Both the position numbers and the translations under genes were made by a program. This document shows, in pieces, positions 57,938-64,000 of a stretch of DNA of 64,000 nt. This DNA is from Collinsella sp. TF05-9AC (GTDB lineage Bacteria > Actinomycetota > Coriobacteriia > Coriobacteriales > Coriobacteriaceae). The notes beneath the pieces were generated by a model. It was not told the origin of the DNA. It did not search any database and was given only the letters and a program-made list of their open reading frames with translations. The number at the start of each line of letters is the position of its first letter. Within the stretch, counting starts at the first letter, position 1. Where the stretch lies: NCBI RefSeq assembly GCF_003438495.1, contig NZ_QSSH01000007.1:26154-90153 (forward strand), given 5' to 3'.

Positions 57938-60187
57938 CTAGAAGTTGGCGTCGTTGAGCTGTTCGTTCTCGAGGCCGTCGAGCTGTTGCTGTTCGGGCAT
58001 ATCGGCGATGCTCTCGAGCAGCTCGGTGGGATCGACGTTCATGTCCCTACCGGCCTCGTTGCCGTTGACCAAGTCGTCCGAGAAGATGTCGACTTCCATT
58101 TCCTCGGCCTCTTCGATCTGAACCTCGAGCGGCACCTGGGTGCGCACGAGCTTAACGGCTGGGCGCATGCGGGCAAACAGCGGCACGTACTCGATGATGA
58201 TGGCCGAGTTCTCGAGACCGTACCAGCGTGCCGGGCTTCCGCAGGCGCGGCGGACGGCGTACTTGATGGCCATGACGCGGTGGTCGTTGCGGTTGATGTC
58301 CGTTTCGGGGGCGAGCATCTTGCGCAGCATGCAAAAACGGAAGTCGCCCACGTTGCCGCGTGTCTCGTAGATGGAGTAGGTGTGGTGCTGCGGCGGTAGC
58401 TCGCCCGATGCCATCAGGTCTCCAACAATCTGGCGCAGGTAGGCATTAACGCGCTGGTTGACCTTAAAGCCCAGGTCCAGGCGCACGCGGAACAAAAAGT
58501 CCGTGCCAAAGGTCTCGACGGAATATTCGTGCGTATAGGGCTCGTCGGTAACGTGCACGTTGATAAACCAGTATGCCTTGGCGCGCTTGGGATGCTTGTC
58601 CAGGATGGAATAGAGCACGTCGCGGTCGAGCGTGAGCGGATCGGGGCTGTTGGTGAGGAACACCAGATTGTCGGCGAGTACGGGGTAGGTTTCGTCGTTG
58701 CGCAGGCGGTCGAGCTGATCGATGTACTTGGAGACGGGCAGCAGAATCGTCTGCGTGCGCTCGATGGCGGTGCCGCGACGCCACACGTACATAAGGCCAA
58801 ACAGCAGCGCGGCCAGGAAGATCATGACATAGCCGCCGTCAAAGAACATGGTGAGGCACGAAGCGAAGAAGCACAGCTCAATGGCGCCAAAAAGCAGGGC
58901 AAAGACGCAGGCACCCAGCTTGTGCTTGAGAATGCCGGCAATATAGCTCGTCAAAAGCGTCGTGGTCATGAGCATGGTCACGGTGATGGCGAGGCCATAG
59001 GCGCTCTCCATGCGCTCGGAGTTCTGGAACAGCAGCACGATGAAGATGCAGCCGACCCACATGATGTTGTTGACGAGCGGAATATAGAGCTGGCCCTTGG
59101 TGTCGCTGGGGTAGTGGATGCGCAGGTGCGGCATGAGGTTGAGGCGCGTTGCCTCGGATACCAGCGAGAACGAGCCGGTGATGAGCGCCTGCGAGGCGAT
59201 GATGGCCGCCACGGCCGAAAGCACGATGGCAAAGGGGCGCAGGGGCTCGGGAAGCATCATATAGAACGGGTTGACGATATCCATCGTGAGCATCTGGGGG
59301 TTGGAGTTATTGGCGAGCAGCCAAGCTCCCTGACCCAGATAGTTGAGGATAAGGGCCGCCTTAACAAACGGCCAGGATGCATAGATGTTTGCCTTGCCCA
59401 CGTGCCCCATGTCCGAGTAGAGGGCCTCGGCGCCGGTCGTCGACAGAAAGACGAAGCCGAGCACCATAATGCCCGAGTGGTTGATGGGCGAGAACAGGAA
59501 CATGATGCCGCGGATGGGGTTGAGCGCGCGCAAGATGGACAGGTTGCCGAGCATGTTGAACAGGCCGGCGCCTGCCAGGAACAGGAACCACAGTGTCATG
59601 AGCGGGCCGAACAGCTTGCCGATCGACGAGGTACCGGCGCGCTGCATGGCAAACAGGCCGCAGATAATGATGATGGTGATGATGATTACGTTGGTCTGGC
59701 CGTCACCCAAAAGCGCATGGCCCCACTCGATAGTGCGCAAGCCCTCGATGGCCGTGGTAACCGTGACGGCGGGGGTGAGGATGCCGTCGGCGAGCAGCGC
59801 CGCGCCGCCGATCATGGCAGGTAGGATCAGCCATGGTGTTACTTTTCGCACCAGGCTAAACAGGGCGAAGATGCCGCCTTCGTTGTGGTTATCGGCCTTC
59901 ATGGCGATTACCACGTACTTGACCGTGGTCACGAGCGTCATAGTCCAGATGACGAGCGAAAGCGCGCCCAGAATCATGTCCTCGCTGACGGTGCCGATGC
60001 CGCCGTTGTTGGCGACGATTGATTTCATGGTGTACATAGGGCTCGTGCCGATGTCGCCGTATACGACGCCGAGCGTTACGAGCAGCATGCCAGCGGAGAG
60101 GGGAATGACGCCATGCCCGCCTTGACCACGCTGGTCTTGGGGGCTTGCCTCCAGTTTGTTGTGTGCCACGTGGACTCCCTTGGACAT
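57938..60187 (-). CDS. kup: Kup-type potassium uptake protein
   Basis: This 749-aa protein has twelve membrane spans. GVVYGDIGTSPMYTMKS is the Kup signature, and NHNEGGIFALFSL, GAALLADGILTPAVTVTTAIEGL and GAEALYSDMGHVGKANIYASW complete the conserved set. The C-terminal cytoplasmic part, unusually long, ends in an acidic tail (EEAEEMEVDIFSDDL...NDANF). Kup imports K+ with H+ symport, especially in acid. The ATG at 60187 has AGAGG upstream. No c-di-AMP riboswitch was recognised. A 24-bp palindrome lies 82 bases upstream, sharing a half-site with the one before the GGDEF gene. Confidence 0.92.
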   Translation of the reverse strand: MSKGVHVAHNKLEASPQDQRGQGGHGVIPLSAGMLLVTLGVVYGDIGTSPMYTMKSIVANNGGIGTVSEDMILGALSLVIWTMTLVTTVKYVVIAMKADNHNEGGIFALFSLVRKVTPWLILPAMIGGAALLADGILTPAVTVTTAIEGLRTIEWGHALLGDGQTNVIIITIIIICGLFAMQRAGTSSIGKLFGPLMTLWFLFLAGAGLFNMLGNLSILRALNPIRGIMFLFSPINHSGIMVLGFVFLSTTGAEALYSDMGHVGKANIYASWPFVKAALILNYLGQGAWLLANNSNPQMLTMDIVNPFYMMLPEPLRPFAIVLSAVAAIIASQALITGSFSLVSEATRLNLMPHLRIHYPSDTKGQLYIPLVNNIMWVGCIFIVLLFQNSERMESAYGLAITVTMLMTTTLLTSYIAGILKHKLGACVFALLFGAIELCFFASCLTMFFDGGYVMIFLAALLFGLMYVWRRGTAIERTQTILLPVSKYIDQLDRLRNDETYPVLADNLVFLTNSPDPLTLDRDVLYSILDKHPKRAKAYWFINVHVTDEPYTHEYSVETFGTDFLFRVRLDLGFKVNQRVNAYLRQIVGDLMASGELPPQHHTYSIYETRGNVGDFRFCMLRKMLAPETDINRNDHRVMAIKYAVRRACGSPARWYGLENSAIIIEYVPLFARMRPAVKLVRTQVPLEVQIEEAEEMEVDIFSDDLVNGNEAGRDMNVDPTELLESIADMPEQQQLDGLENEQLNDANF

Positions 60188-60268
60188 CTGGCCTCTGCAA
60201 GGAGCAGTAGACCTTTATGCCATCTTTATACATATAAGAGCAGTTTGGCACATCGGGGTGTTTTAGAC

Positions 60269-60292
60269 AATAATCCCCAGCTGGGGATTATT
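60269..60292. promoter_or_regulatory. 24-bp perfect palindrome upstream of kup
   Basis: The arms AATAATCCCCAG and CTGGGGATTATT meet without a loop. The half-site ATCCCCA also appears at 43708-43738. It could be an operator for kup, or a terminator for the upstream DMT gene. Confidence 0.6.
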
Positions 60293-60326
60293 TATATACG
60301 TAGGTAACATTTCAAAACAGGGGCTT

Positions 60327-61238
60327 TTAAGCACGTACTGTTTGGACGATGCCGGCCTTGGCGCTTGCGCGTTTGCCGGCGAGTTCGCAAAAAATCGCGC
60401 CGCCGATGATAAGCACGGCGCCCATCAGACGGATCGGTGTTATGGCTTCGCCCAAAAGGACGGCCGAGAACACGACCGCTGAAAGCGGCTCGAGGTAGCC
60501 GACGACGGCGACGGTCTGGACGGGCAGTTTGGCGACAGCACTAAAGTAGAGCAGGCAGCCGATGCCGGTGTTGACGACGCCGAGCATGACGACGGCGCGC
60601 CAATCAATACTGGCGGCGACGCCGGCGGACAGGAATGAGGGGACGCCCTGCGTGATGAGCGTGAGGACCAGCGCGGTCACAAAGGCGGCGCTCACCTGGA
60701 GCGTGGAGTTTTCGAGGCCTTCGATGTGTGGCGCACCCTTGCTGGCGATGACCATCAGCGCATAGCAAAATGCCGAGGCGATGCCGCAGGCGATACCCGC
60801 AATGGGCATATTGCCGCCTAGACCTTGCGCTGCAATGAGAAAAGCGCCGCAGGCGACGGCGATAAACCCGGCGATTTTGCCGCCGGTCAGTTTTTCGCCA
60901 AAGATGAGCGGGGAGAGGGCCATGACGATGATGGGGCCGCAGTAGTACAGCAGCGAGGAAACGCCGACGCCGATCGTCTGGTAGGCTCGGAACAGAAAAA
61001 TCCAGCTGGCGCCCAGCGCGGCTCCCGAGAGGAGGAGGGCTGCGGCTTCGCGGGGGCGAGATGGCGCCTGCAACTTATGGCGTTGGGTGATGGCGAGGAT
61101 GGTGACAAGCGAGAGTGCGCCCAAAAACGTGCGCAGGAGCACGATATCGGAGCTCGGGAGCGCGATGGCGGCGGCGATGATGCCGTTGGAGCCAAACAAC
61201 AGCAATGCTGCTAAGTACGTAAACAGTCCGTTGTTCAT
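60327..61238 (-). CDS. EamA/DMT-family transporter (second divergent LysR pair)
   Basis: This is a 303-aa DMT protein with ten spans in two EamA repeats: YLAALLLFGSNGIIAAAIALPSSDIVLLRTFLGALSL in the first and CGIASAFCYALMVIASKGAPHIEGLENSTLQ in the second. The C-terminal VGYLEPLSAVVFSAVLLGEAITPIRLMGAVLIIGGAIFCE is typical. The substrate is unknown. GAGGGG precedes the ATG. Its divergent neighbour is a LysR regulator, repeating the arrangement at 26.2-28.1 kb. A perfect 24-bp palindrome lies 35 bases past its stop. Confidence 0.88.
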   Translation of the reverse strand: MNNGLFTYLAALLLFGSNGIIAAAIALPSSDIVLLRTFLGALSLVTILAITQRHKLQAPSRPREAAALLLSGAALGASWIFLFRAYQTIGVGVSSLLYYCGPIIVMALSPLIFGEKLTGGKIAGFIAVACGAFLIAAQGLGGNMPIAGIACGIASAFCYALMVIASKGAPHIEGLENSTLQVSAAFVTALVLTLITQGVPSFLSAGVAASIDWRAVVMLGVVNTGIGCLLYFSAVAKLPVQTVAVVGYLEPLSAVVFSAVLLGEAITPIRLMGAVLIIGGAIFCELAGKRASAKAGIVQTVRA

Positions 61239-61320
61239 ACGCCGACATCCCCTCTATATCCGAGCATGTTCACTATGGGTGAACTGGCTTTAGAAGAAAA
61301 GCGAATATAATGCATGGATA

Positions 61321-61339
61321 GCATGAGAAAAACTCATGC
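61321..61339. promoter_or_regulatory. LysR-type operator candidate in the DMT/LysR gap
   Basis: GCATGAG-AAAAA-CTCATGC is a perfect inverted repeat of the T-N11-A type, 18 bases before the LysR GTG. A second symmetry, GTTCAC-TATGG-GTGAAC, lies at 61268-61284. Confidence 0.5.
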
Positions 61340-61356
61340 AAAGGTGGAGGGGTGCC

Positions 61357-62214
61357 GTGGAAACGAATATTCAAAAGATGCAGGTGCTGCTTGAGACCGT
61401 GCGCGCCGGAAGTTTTACGCGCGCCGCCGAGCGGCTGAGCTATTCGCAGTCGGGCGTGAGCCGTATGGTGGCCGATCTCGAGGCCGACTGGGGCTTTAAA
61501 GTGCTCGATAGAAGCCGCGAGGGCATAGTACTTTCTGCCGATGGGCGGCAAGTTATGCCGGCGGTCGAGGCGTTGTGCGAGGAATTTGTTCGTTTGCAGC
61601 GACGGGTGGATGAGATGCGTGGGCTCATGCGCGGCAAAATCTGCATCGGTACGTTTTCGAGTGTGGCGACCCACGTGCTGCCGCCGGTGATCGCGCGCTT
61701 TCGCGCCGATCACCCGGACGTCGATTATGAGTTGCTGATGGGCGATTACTCAGAGATTGAACAATGGGTGGCTGATGGTCGTTGTGACCTGGGCTTTATC
61801 CCGCGTGAGCCACGAGAAAACGGCATGGCATCGCGGCCGTTGGTGCAAGACGAGCTGATGGCCGTGGTGCCAGCGGACTCCTCGCTTGCCACCGCGGAGG
61901 TCGTTTCCCTTGCCGATTTGGCCAACGAGCAGTTTATTCTGCTGGAACGGGGTAGCGACGACGAGATTACGCCGCTGTTTCGCCGCGCGGGGCTGACAGT
62001 GCGCTCAAAACTGTCGACCTGGGATGACTATGCGATTATGGCTATGGTCGAGGACGGCCTGGGCGTGAGCATTCTTCCGGCGCTCATCTTGCGCCGCTGC
62101 CAGTTCGATGTTGCCGTGCGCCCACTCGAGGGACATCCTCATCGGCAGATCAATGCGATATATCGCACGGCTGACGTTTCGCTTGCGGCGGCTCGTCTCC
62201 TTGAATATCTCTAA
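61357..62214 (+). CDS. LysR-family regulator (second divergent DMT pair)
   Basis: This 285-aa LysR protein has a winged helix (AGSFTRAAERLSYSQSGVSRMVADLEADWGFKVLDRSREG) and a co-inducer domain starting KICIGTFSSVATHVLPPVI. Its C-terminal wording is close to that of the LysR at 27233, indicating duplication. It starts at GTG with GGAGGGG upstream and is divergent from the DMT gene, which it probably controls. The effector is unknown. An inverted repeat of the LysR type lies just upstream. Confidence 0.88.
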   Translation: METNIQKMQVLLETVRAGSFTRAAERLSYSQSGVSRMVADLEADWGFKVLDRSREGIVLSADGRQVMPAVEALCEEFVRLQRRVDEMRGLMRGKICIGTFSSVATHVLPPVIARFRADHPDVDYELLMGDYSEIEQWVADGRCDLGFIPREPRENGMASRPLVQDELMAVVPADSSLATAEVVSLADLANEQFILLERGSDDEITPLFRRAGLTVRSKLSTWDDYAIMAMVEDGLGVSILPALILRRCQFDVAVRPLEGHPHRQINAIYRTADVSLAAARLLEYL

Positions 62215-62274
62215 AGGCGCGTACCTGTTATCCACTTTGGGACAATCCTCGGGGTTCGGTACATTTTCTTATGA

Positions 62275-62355
62275 AATTGAACTTTCGAATGAGGTGCCGC
62301 GTTATACTGCTGCCTAAATTGAACTCTGGTTCAATTCGTGTTCTATAAATTGAAC
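62275..62355. promoter_or_regulatory. AATTGAAC operator cluster upstream of the XRE-aminotransferase
   Basis: The 8-bp half-site AATTGAAC occurs at 62275-62282, 62317-62324 and 62348-62355, and its complement GTTCAATT at 62329-62336. The middle pair forms AATTGAAC-TCTG-GTTCAATT. TATACT (62303-62308) and TATAAA (62344-62349) are -10 candidates, so binding could block the promoter. The encoded protein has its own XRE domain, so autoregulation is plausible. Confidence 0.6.
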
Positions 62356-62376
62356 TTTGCCAGCAAGGAGGTTCTA

Positions 62377-63897
62377 GTGGCCCAAGAGACGTTTAGCGAT
62401 CGCCTGCGACAGACTATGTCCGATCGCGACGTTCGCCAGTCGGACGTAATCCGCGCATCGGAGATGCTCGGCAAAAAACTCGGCAAGAGTCAGATGAGCC
62501 AATATGTGAGCGGCAAGACGATTCCGCGGCGCGATGTGGCAGAGCTGCTCGCCCGCATTTTGGAGGTCGATGTTACCTGGCTGCTTGCCGGTGACGCCGA
62601 TCAAGGCGAGGCATCATCGCCCCGTAACGTTTCCAAGCCCGAACCCCATCCCTCAGCTCAAATTCCAAGGAGCACCACCATGCGTACTTTTTCTAAATCC
62701 ACCAAGCTTGATAACGTCCTGTATGATGTGCGCGGTCCCGTCGTCGACGAGGCCGCCCGTATGGAGGACGAGGGCGAGCGCATTCTCAAGCTCAATATCG
62801 GCAACCCGGCGCCCTTCGGTTTCCGCACGCCCGACGAGGTCATCAAGGACATGCGCCAGCAGCTGCCCGACTGCGAAGGCTATTCCAACTCGCGCGGTCT
62901 GTTCTCTGCGCGCAAGGCGATTATGCAGTACTCGCAGATCAAGGGCCTGCCCAACGTTCAGATGGAGCACATCTACACGGGCAACGGCGTGTCCGAGCTC
63001 ATTCAGCTTTCGATGAACGCGCTGCTCGACAATGGCGACGAGATTCTGATCCCCAGCCCCGACTATCCGCTTTGGACGGCGTGCGCAACCCTTGCCGGCG
63101 GCCATCCCGTGCACTATCTGTGCGATGAGCAGGCGGATTGGTATCCCGACCTGGAGGATATGGAGTCCAAGATCACGAGCGCGACCAAGGCCCTCGTCAT
63201 CATCAACCCCAACAACCCCACGGGCTCGGTCTACCCGCGCGAGGTGCTCGAGGGCATCGTCGAGGTTGCGCGCAGGCACCAGCTCATGATCTTTGCCGAT
63301 GAGATCTACGACCGTCTGTGCATGGACGGCTACGAGCACGTCTCGATTGCCTCGCTCGCTCCCGATCTGCCCTGCGTCACCTTTAGCGGCCTTTCCAAGT
63401 CGCACATGATTGCGGGCTATCGTATTGGCTGGATGGTGCTTTCGGGCAACCAGCGCTGTATGAGCGATTTCATCATGGGCATCAACATGCTCTCTAACAT
63501 GCGCCTGTGCTCCAACGTGCCGGCCCAGTCGATCGTCCAGACGGCACTCGGCGGCCATCAGTCCGTTAACGACTACATCCGTCCCGGCGGTCGTGTCTAC
63601 GAGCAGCGCAACTTTGTGTATGAGGCGCTCAACAAGATTGACGGCATCTCGGTGGTTAAGCCGCGTGCGGCGTTCTACATCTTCCCCAAGATGGATGTGA
63701 AGAAGTTCAACATCACCGATGACGAGCAGTTCGCTCTCGACCTGCTGCACGAGAAGAAGATCCTGATCACGCGCGGCGGCGGCTTTAACTGGGCCGAGCC
63801 TGATCACTTCCGCATCGTGTACCTGCCGCGCATGGAAGTGCTTAAAGAGTCGCTCGAAGACCTCGCCGACTTCTTCGATCATTACCGCCAGGCGTAG
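62377..63897 (+). CDS. XRE helix-turn-helix fused to an AlaA-like aminotransferase
   Basis: This 506-aa protein has an XRE domain in residues 1-75 (SDVIRASEMLGKKLGKSQMSQYVSGKTIPRRDVAELLARIL) joined by a short S/P-rich linker to a complete class I PLP aminotransferase. The catalytic part includes LNIGNPAPFGFRTPDEV, YTGNGVSELIQLSMNALLDNGDEILIPSPDYPLW, INPNNPTGSVYP, FADEIYDRL, FSGLSKSHMIAGYRIGW (Schiff-base lysine) and a C-terminal GGGFNWAEPDHFRIVYLPRM. It is similar to AlaA-type alanine aminotransferases but with an added DNA-binding domain. The start is GTG at 62377 with AAGGAGG. Four AATTGAAC half-sites lie in the promoter region. A substrate-responsive autoregulator is the inference. Confidence 0.9.
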   Translation: MAQETFSDRLRQTMSDRDVRQSDVIRASEMLGKKLGKSQMSQYVSGKTIPRRDVAELLARILEVDVTWLLAGDADQGEASSPRNVSKPEPHPSAQIPRSTTMRTFSKSTKLDNVLYDVRGPVVDEAARMEDEGERILKLNIGNPAPFGFRTPDEVIKDMRQQLPDCEGYSNSRGLFSARKAIMQYSQIKGLPNVQMEHIYTGNGVSELIQLSMNALLDNGDEILIPSPDYPLWTACATLAGGHPVHYLCDEQADWYPDLEDMESKITSATKALVIINPNNPTGSVYPREVLEGIVEVARRHQLMIFADEIYDRLCMDGYEHVSIASLAPDLPCVTFSGLSKSHMIAGYRIGWMVLSGNQRCMSDFIMGINMLSNMRLCSNVPAQSIVQTALGGHQSVNDYIRPGGRVYEQRNFVYEALNKIDGISVVKPRAAFYIFPKMDVKKFNITDDEQFALDLLHEKKILITRGGGFNWAEPDHFRIVYLPRMEVLKESLEDLADFFDHYRQA

Positions 63898-63959
63898 GGG
63901 ATTAGGTATCTGCCGCCGCAAGAATCGAGGCGTCGCAGGATAGACATACGACAGACACT

Positions 63960-64000
63960 ATGACCCAATCCGAGGGCACGGAAACGACAGGAGCCCCCGC
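63960..64000 (+). CDS. Start of an unidentified gene running off the window
   Basis: An ATG at 63960 begins an open frame (MTQSEGTETTGAP) to the window end. Only a weak AGGATAG lies upstream, at 63937-63943. Too little is visible to name it. Confidence 0.3.
   Translation, partial: MTQSEGTETTGAP

Noticed and set aside
60188-60326. c-di-AMP (ydaO-type) riboswitch upstream of kup
   Set aside because: The gap of 139 bases holds only a 24-bp palindrome and AT-rich sequence; no ydaO consensus segments were seen.

Overview
The window looks like a stretch of chromosome from a high-G+C gut anaerobe of the Coriobacteriia, most likely Collinsella or a close relative. This is inferred, not searched. 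The basis is the codon use, the bile salt hydrolase, a Nim-like flavoprotein, an EFR1-type flavodoxin/ferredoxin and coriobacterial-style hybrid sensor kinases. No rRNA or tRNA gene, complete transposon, prophage or CRISPR-cas locus is visible. Gene density is normal for a core chromosome, and the unusual material sits in the intergenic gaps.

Layout. 1-5.3 kb: the end of an OmpR-type regulator, mgtA with a structured leader and an unlisted 51-aa membrane protein, then a MITE-like inverted-repeat element, a Dus enzyme and a glutaredoxin. 5.3-8.4 kb: a TipAS-type regulator, trmO and a PatB/MalY lyase. 8.5-15 kb: two solute-binding-protein/hybrid-kinase loci flanking a Nim-like flavoprotein; the second locus appears to be one gene broken by a frameshift. 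15-19.3 kb: a K+ channel, a LOG-family enzyme, a ClC gene broken by an in-frame stop, an EFR1 protein and a DMT transporter. 19.5-25.3 kb: a GntR-controlled ABC exporter, an array of eight alternating 15-bp inverted repeats on an exact 40-bp pitch, prfC, a queuosine-precursor-type transporter behind a preQ1-like leader, and an SDR. 25.3-33.2 kb: ung, a DMT/LysR pair, MATE, rlmA, small membrane proteins, rsmJ and GNAT. 33.4-39.7 kb: a TetM/EF-G-like GTPase, an AAA-type ATPase overlapping a UvrA2-type protein, and trmL. 39.8-45.1 kb: a CobW GTPase, an ArsC-like protein, an NADPH-FMN reductase, a GGDEF protein beside an EAL remnant, and a patatin. 45.2-47.3 kb: a thiM-thiamine-binding-thiE operon under a TPP riboswitch. 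47.3-64 kb: a HAD phosphatase, LysR, MetE-like protein, uraA, an esterase, a sortase-anchored beta-helix protein, AzgA-type permease, a PDF-like protein lacking the catalytic Glu, bile salt hydrolase, kup, a second DMT/LysR pair and an XRE-aminotransferase fusion.

Themes. RNA modification and translation genes are scattered through the window (dus, trmO, rlmA, rsmJ, trmL, prfC, TetM-like). Metal, ion and nucleobase transport is prominent (MgtA, Kup, K+ channel, UraA, AzgA-type). Two divergent DMT-exporter/LysR modules share one layout. Short palindromic repeats built around GGGAC occur at least eight times in the gaps, in four recognisable subtypes. They are the clearest family-level pattern, alongside the 40-bp-pitch array upstream of prfC.
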